Below are positions 4,962 to 7,955 of a stretch of 7,955 nucleotides of DNA, one piece after another. Origin of the DNA: Thioalkalivibrio sp. (GTDB lineage: Bacteria; Pseudomonadota; Gammaproteobacteria; Ectothiorhodospirales; Ectothiorhodospiraceae). Positions within the stretch are counted from its first letter, which is position 1. Each line of letters begins with the position of its first letter. Location of the stretch: assembly GCA_007120575.1 (NCBI GenBank), contig SKNJ01000102.1, forward strand, positions 1 to 7,955, written 5' to 3'. The notes under the pieces were generated by a model. That model made no database searches. It saw nothing but the letters and a program-made list of their open reading frames with translations, and was not told where the DNA came from. Both the position numbers and the translations under genes were made by a program.

Positions 4962-7955
4962 ATCCGGCCCGTCTGACCGTACAGCGTCCCGTGCTGACCA
5001 GCATGGTGGCCCTGATCGTAGTGATCCTGGGCCTGACCGCGCTGACCCGCCTGCCAGTAGATCTCTTGCCCGACATCACCTATCCCGTGGTCACGGTGAT
5101 GACCTCCTACCCTAATGCCGGGGCCGAGGAGGTCGAACAACTTGTCACGCGCCCGGTGGAACAGGCCGCGGCCGCCATCACCGGCGCCCAGGAGATCCGC
5201 TCCACCTCTGCCGAGGGCAACAGCAACGTCCGCGTCAACTTTGCCTGGGGGACCAACATCCGTCAGGCGGTGGATGACCTGCGCGACCGTCTGGCGCGCA
5301 TCGAGGACCGCCTTCCGGACGATGCCGACCGCCCACTGGTGCGGCAGTTCGACACCCAGAGCTCGCCGATCATGCGCATCGGGATCGGCTCGGCACTGGA
5401 CCCGATTCACCTGCGAACCCTGATCGACAATCGCATCGCCCCGCGTCTGGAACGCATTCCGGGCGTTGCGGCCGTGGACGTCTGGGGTGGACTGGAGCGC
5501 GAGATCCGCATCGAGGTGGACCCCGACCGCCTGCAGGCCATCGATCTGGGTCTGGATGACCTGCGCAACCGCATCCGCGACGCCAACGTCATCACCCCCG
5601 GCGGCCCGATCCTGGACGGGCGGCGCGAATACCGCCTGCGCACCCCGGCCGAATTCCGCTCAGTGGAGGAGGTTCGCAATACGGTGGTGCAGCGCAGCGA
5701 CGAAGGCGTTACCCGTCTGCACCAGGTGGCGGACGTGCGCGACACCCACCAGCGCATTACCCGGCGTTTTCGGGTCAATGCCGAGGAAGGCGTCCAGGCC
5801 TCGCTGCGCAAGCTGGCGGACGCCAACACGGTGGAGGTCTCCGAGGCGGTGCATGCCGAACTGGTGCGCCTGAACCGCGACTTCCCGCAGATCGACATCC
5901 GCGCGGTCACCGACGAGGCCGGGTTCATCCGCAACTCCATCACCAACGTCGGTCGGTCGATCCTCTATGGCAGTGCACTGGCCGTGCTGGTACTGCTCGT
6001 GTTCCTGCGCAACATCCGCTACACCCTGGTGGCTGCCACCGCGATCCCGCTCGCCGTGATCTCGACCTTCGGCCTGGTGTACTTCGGCGGGTACTCGCTG
6101 AACCTGATGACCATGGGCGGGATCGCGCTGGGGGTGGGTCTGATGGTGGACAACGCCATCGTGGTGATCGAGAGCATCGCCCGAAGGCGCGAGGAACATG
6201 CCGAGCAGACCGCCGCGGAGGCCGCCATCAGTGGCACCGGGCGCGTCGCACCCGCCATCGTCGCCAGCACCCTGACCACGGTGGCGATCTTCCTGCCGCT
6301 GTTCTTCGCCGAGGAAATGGCCGGGCAGTTGTTCAAGCCGCTGGCCGCGGTCGTCGCCTTTGCCCTGGCCGCCTCGCTGATCGTCGCCCTCACGCTGGTG
6401 CCGATGCTGATGGCCCGTGCCCCGATGCCGAAGCACAACAACAGCGCCCTCGCGCGCATGGAACATCGCTACCAAGGGTTGCTGCGGCGCACCCTGACTC
6501 AGCCGTGGATGGTCATCGGCGTCAGCCTCCTGCTGATGATGATTGCACTGGTTGGCCTGCGGGGCGTCGGCAGCGAATTCCTGCCCGCGACCGACGAGGG
6601 CCAGATACGCGTGCATGTCGCAATGGAGCCCGGCACGCCCCTGAACGAGCTGTACGCGACCATGGCCGGACTGGAAACGATCGTGCGCCAGGAGGTTCCG
6701 GAGCTGGAGAACCTGGTCTCCAGCTCCGGCGCTTCAGCGTTCCGCGCCTCGTCGCCCGCCTCCGGGAACATGCGTGTAATGGTCGGCTCGCGCGACCGCC
6801 GCAGTCGCTCCTCCGACGCGATTGCGGTCGCTCTGCGCGACGCGCTCGGCAGCCCGCCCGGGGTCGAGATCCGCGTGCGCGCCTCCAGCGGCATCTTTTT
6901 CCGCGGGTTTGGCCGTGGTGCCGACGAGGAGAGCCTGTCCATCGAGGTGCGGGGCTTCGAACTGGACACCATGAACGCCGTCATTGAACGCTTCGAAGCG
7001 GCCTTGGCCGATATCCCCGGCATCACCGACACCCGCGTCGGCTCCGACGGGGGTCAGCCGGAATTCGCCACCCGCATCCACCGCGACCGCGCCGCCGACC
7101 TGGGCGTGAACGTGCGCACCATCGCCCAGACCCTGGAGACGGCCCTGGGCGGCTCCGGCGCCGGTCAGCTGCGCGCCGGCGGCGACGAGACGCGCATCTG
7201 GGTCCAGCTGCGCGACGCAGACCGCAGCTCGCTGGACGACCTGCTCAATCTGACCGTGCGCAGCGAGAACGGCGAACGTGTGGCCCTGCGCAGCCTGGTT
7301 TCCTTCGATACCGCGATCGGTCCGGACAGCATCCAGCGCCGCGAGCAGGCACGCATCAGCACCCTGTTCGTGAATATCGGCGACCGCTCCCTGGGCGAGG
7401 TGGCAGCGGACGTGCGCGATGCGCTCGCCAGTATCCCGTTGCCGGAGGAGATCGATTTCTCGGTCACCGGAGACATCGAGGAACAGGAAGCCGCATTCTC
7501 CGAATTGCTGCTGGGTACGCTGCTGGCCACCCTGCTGGTCTACATGGTGATGGCCAGCCTGTACGAATCACTGCGTGATCCACTGATCGTGATGTTCTCC
7601 ATCCCGCTGGCAATCATCGGCGTGACCGGCGCACTCCTGATCACCGACACCACCCTCAACGTGCAGTCGCTGATCGGCATCCTGTTGCTGGTCGGGATCG
7701 TGGTGAACAACGCGATCCTGCTGGTGGACCGCATGGCGCGGCGCCACCGCGAAGACCGCATGGAATTGCAGGCAGCCATCGTCGCCGCTGCCGGCGAGCG
7801 CCTGCGCCCGATCCTGATGACCACGCTGACCACCATTCTCGCGCTGTCGCCGCTGGCCATCGGCATGGGCGACGGCGGCGAGGCCCAGGCCCCGATGGCC
7901 CGGGTCGTGATCGGCGGGCTGCTCTCGTCTACCCTGATCACCCTGGTGCTGATCC
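4958..7955 (+). CDS. RND efflux inner-membrane pump, AcrB/HAE-like (3' end outside window)
   Basis: Proton-driven inner-membrane exporter that should form a trimer and work with the adaptor upstream. I read 999 codons without a stop; AcrB-type proteins have about 1020-1050, so only the end is missing. TM1 (about 11-29) is followed by RLPVDLLPDITYPVVTV, typical of the family. Two large periplasmic porter regions lie at about 30-333 and 545-848. TM2-TM6 fall near 335-485, TM7 near 517-535, and TM8-TM11 near 850-970, with TM12 cut. In the proton relay, TM4 reads VDNAIVVIES (Asp398, Asn399) where AcrB has Asp-Asp, and TM10 reads VNNAILLVD, putting Asn917 at the AcrB Lys940 position. Arg948 and Thr955 match AcrB Arg971 and Thr978. 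The GTG start overlaps the adaptor stop as GTGA and has only a weak Shine-Dalgarno. Drug, solvent, lipid or metal export are all possible. Confidence 0.93.
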   Translation, partial: MNPARLTVQRPVLTSMVALIVVILGLTALTRLPVDLLPDITYPVVTVMTSYPNAGAEEVEQLVTRPVEQAAAAITGAQEIRSTSAEGNSNVRVNFAWGTNIRQAVDDLRDRLARIEDRLPDDADRPLVRQFDTQSSPIMRIGIGSALDPIHLRTLIDNRIAPRLERIPGVAAVDVWGGLEREIRIEVDPDRLQAIDLGLDDLRNRIRDANVITPGGPILDGRREYRLRTPAEFRSVEEVRNTVVQRSDEGVTRLHQVADVRDTHQRITRRFRVNAEEGVQASLRKLADANTVEVSEAVHAELVRLNRDFPQIDIRAVTDEAGFIRNSITNVGRSILYGSALAVLVLLVFLRNIRYTLVAATAIPLAVISTFGLVYFGGYSLNLMTMGGIALGVGLMVDNAIVVIESIARRREEHAEQTAAEAAISGTGRVAPAIVASTLTTVAIFLPLFFAEEMAGQLFKPLAAVVAFALAASLIVALTLVPMLMARAPMPKHNNSALARMEHRYQGLLRRTLTQPWMVIGVSLLLMMIALVGLRGVGSEFLPATDEGQIRVHVAMEPGTPLNELYATMAGLETIVRQEVPELENLVSSSGASAFRASSPASGNMRVMVGSRDRRSRSSDAIAVALRDALGSPPGVEIRVRASSGIFFRGFGRGADEESLSIEVRGFELDTMNAVIERFEAALADIPGITDTRVGSDGGQPEFATRIHRDRAADLGVNVRTIAQTLETALGGSGAGQLRAGGDETRIWVQLRDADRSSLDDLLNLTVRSENGERVALRSLVSFDTAIGPDSIQRREQARISTLFVNIGDRSLGEVAADVRDALASIPLPEEIDFSVTGDIEEQEAAFSELLLGTLLATLLVYMVMASLYESLRDPLIVMFSIPLAIIGVTGALLITDTTLNVQSLIGILLLVGIVVNNAILLVDRMARRHREDRMELQAAIVAAAGERLRPILMTTLTTILALSPLAIGMGDGGEAQAPMARVVIGGLLSSTLITLVLI

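Noticed and set aside
5660..6616. A 318-codon minus-strand open frame inside the RND pump gene
   Set aside because: The product is a His-, Gln- and Gly-rich string without domains, and the plus strand encodes conserved RND helices throughout. It is a shadow frame.

Overview
The window is GC-rich DNA with GC-ending codons and tightly packed genes. It suggests a high-GC gammaproteobacterium. The voltage-gated sodium channel gene hints at a marine or haloalkaliphilic lineage such as the Ectothiorhodospiraceae, where such channels are known (NavAe of Alkalilimnicola). That placement is inference from style and gene content only.

Layout: two transcription units diverge from the 140-bp gap at 2499-2638. 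Leftward (minus strand), an operon reads SAM-dependent methyltransferase (1899-2498), ABC ATPase of the YbbA/LolD/MacB group (1136-1864) and FtsX-type ABC permease (1-1139, cut by the window edge). ATPase and permease overlap by GTGA, and the methyltransferase ends 34 bp before the ATPase start. Rightward (plus strand) comes a complete NavBac-type sodium channel (2639-3481). After a 250-bp gap rich in inverted repeats follows a two-gene RND efflux unit: HlyD/AcrA-type membrane-fusion protein (3732-4961) and AcrB-type inner-membrane pump (4958-7955, cut by the window edge), again joined by a GTGA overlap. Two genes, the permease and the pump, run off the window.

How they work together: the ATPase and permease should form one inner-membrane ABC complex of the type that moves or extracts hydrophobic molecules or lipoproteins. 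The methyltransferase may be only co-transcribed. The fusion protein and RND pump should form a proton-driven tripartite exporter with an outer-membrane channel encoded elsewhere. The sodium channel stands alone as a tetrameric ion channel.

Most notable points: the channel keeps the TLESW sodium filter but its S4 voltage sensor has three regularly spaced arginines rather than four, one R-x-x repeat shorter than NavAb or NavMs as I recall them. The RND pump has Asp-Asn and Asn where AcrB has Asp-Asp and Lys in its proton relay. The leader before the efflux operon can fold into several stems, one loop of which is complementary to the ribosome-binding region. I found no CRISPR, insertion sequence, tRNA, rRNA or clearly new multi-gene system.
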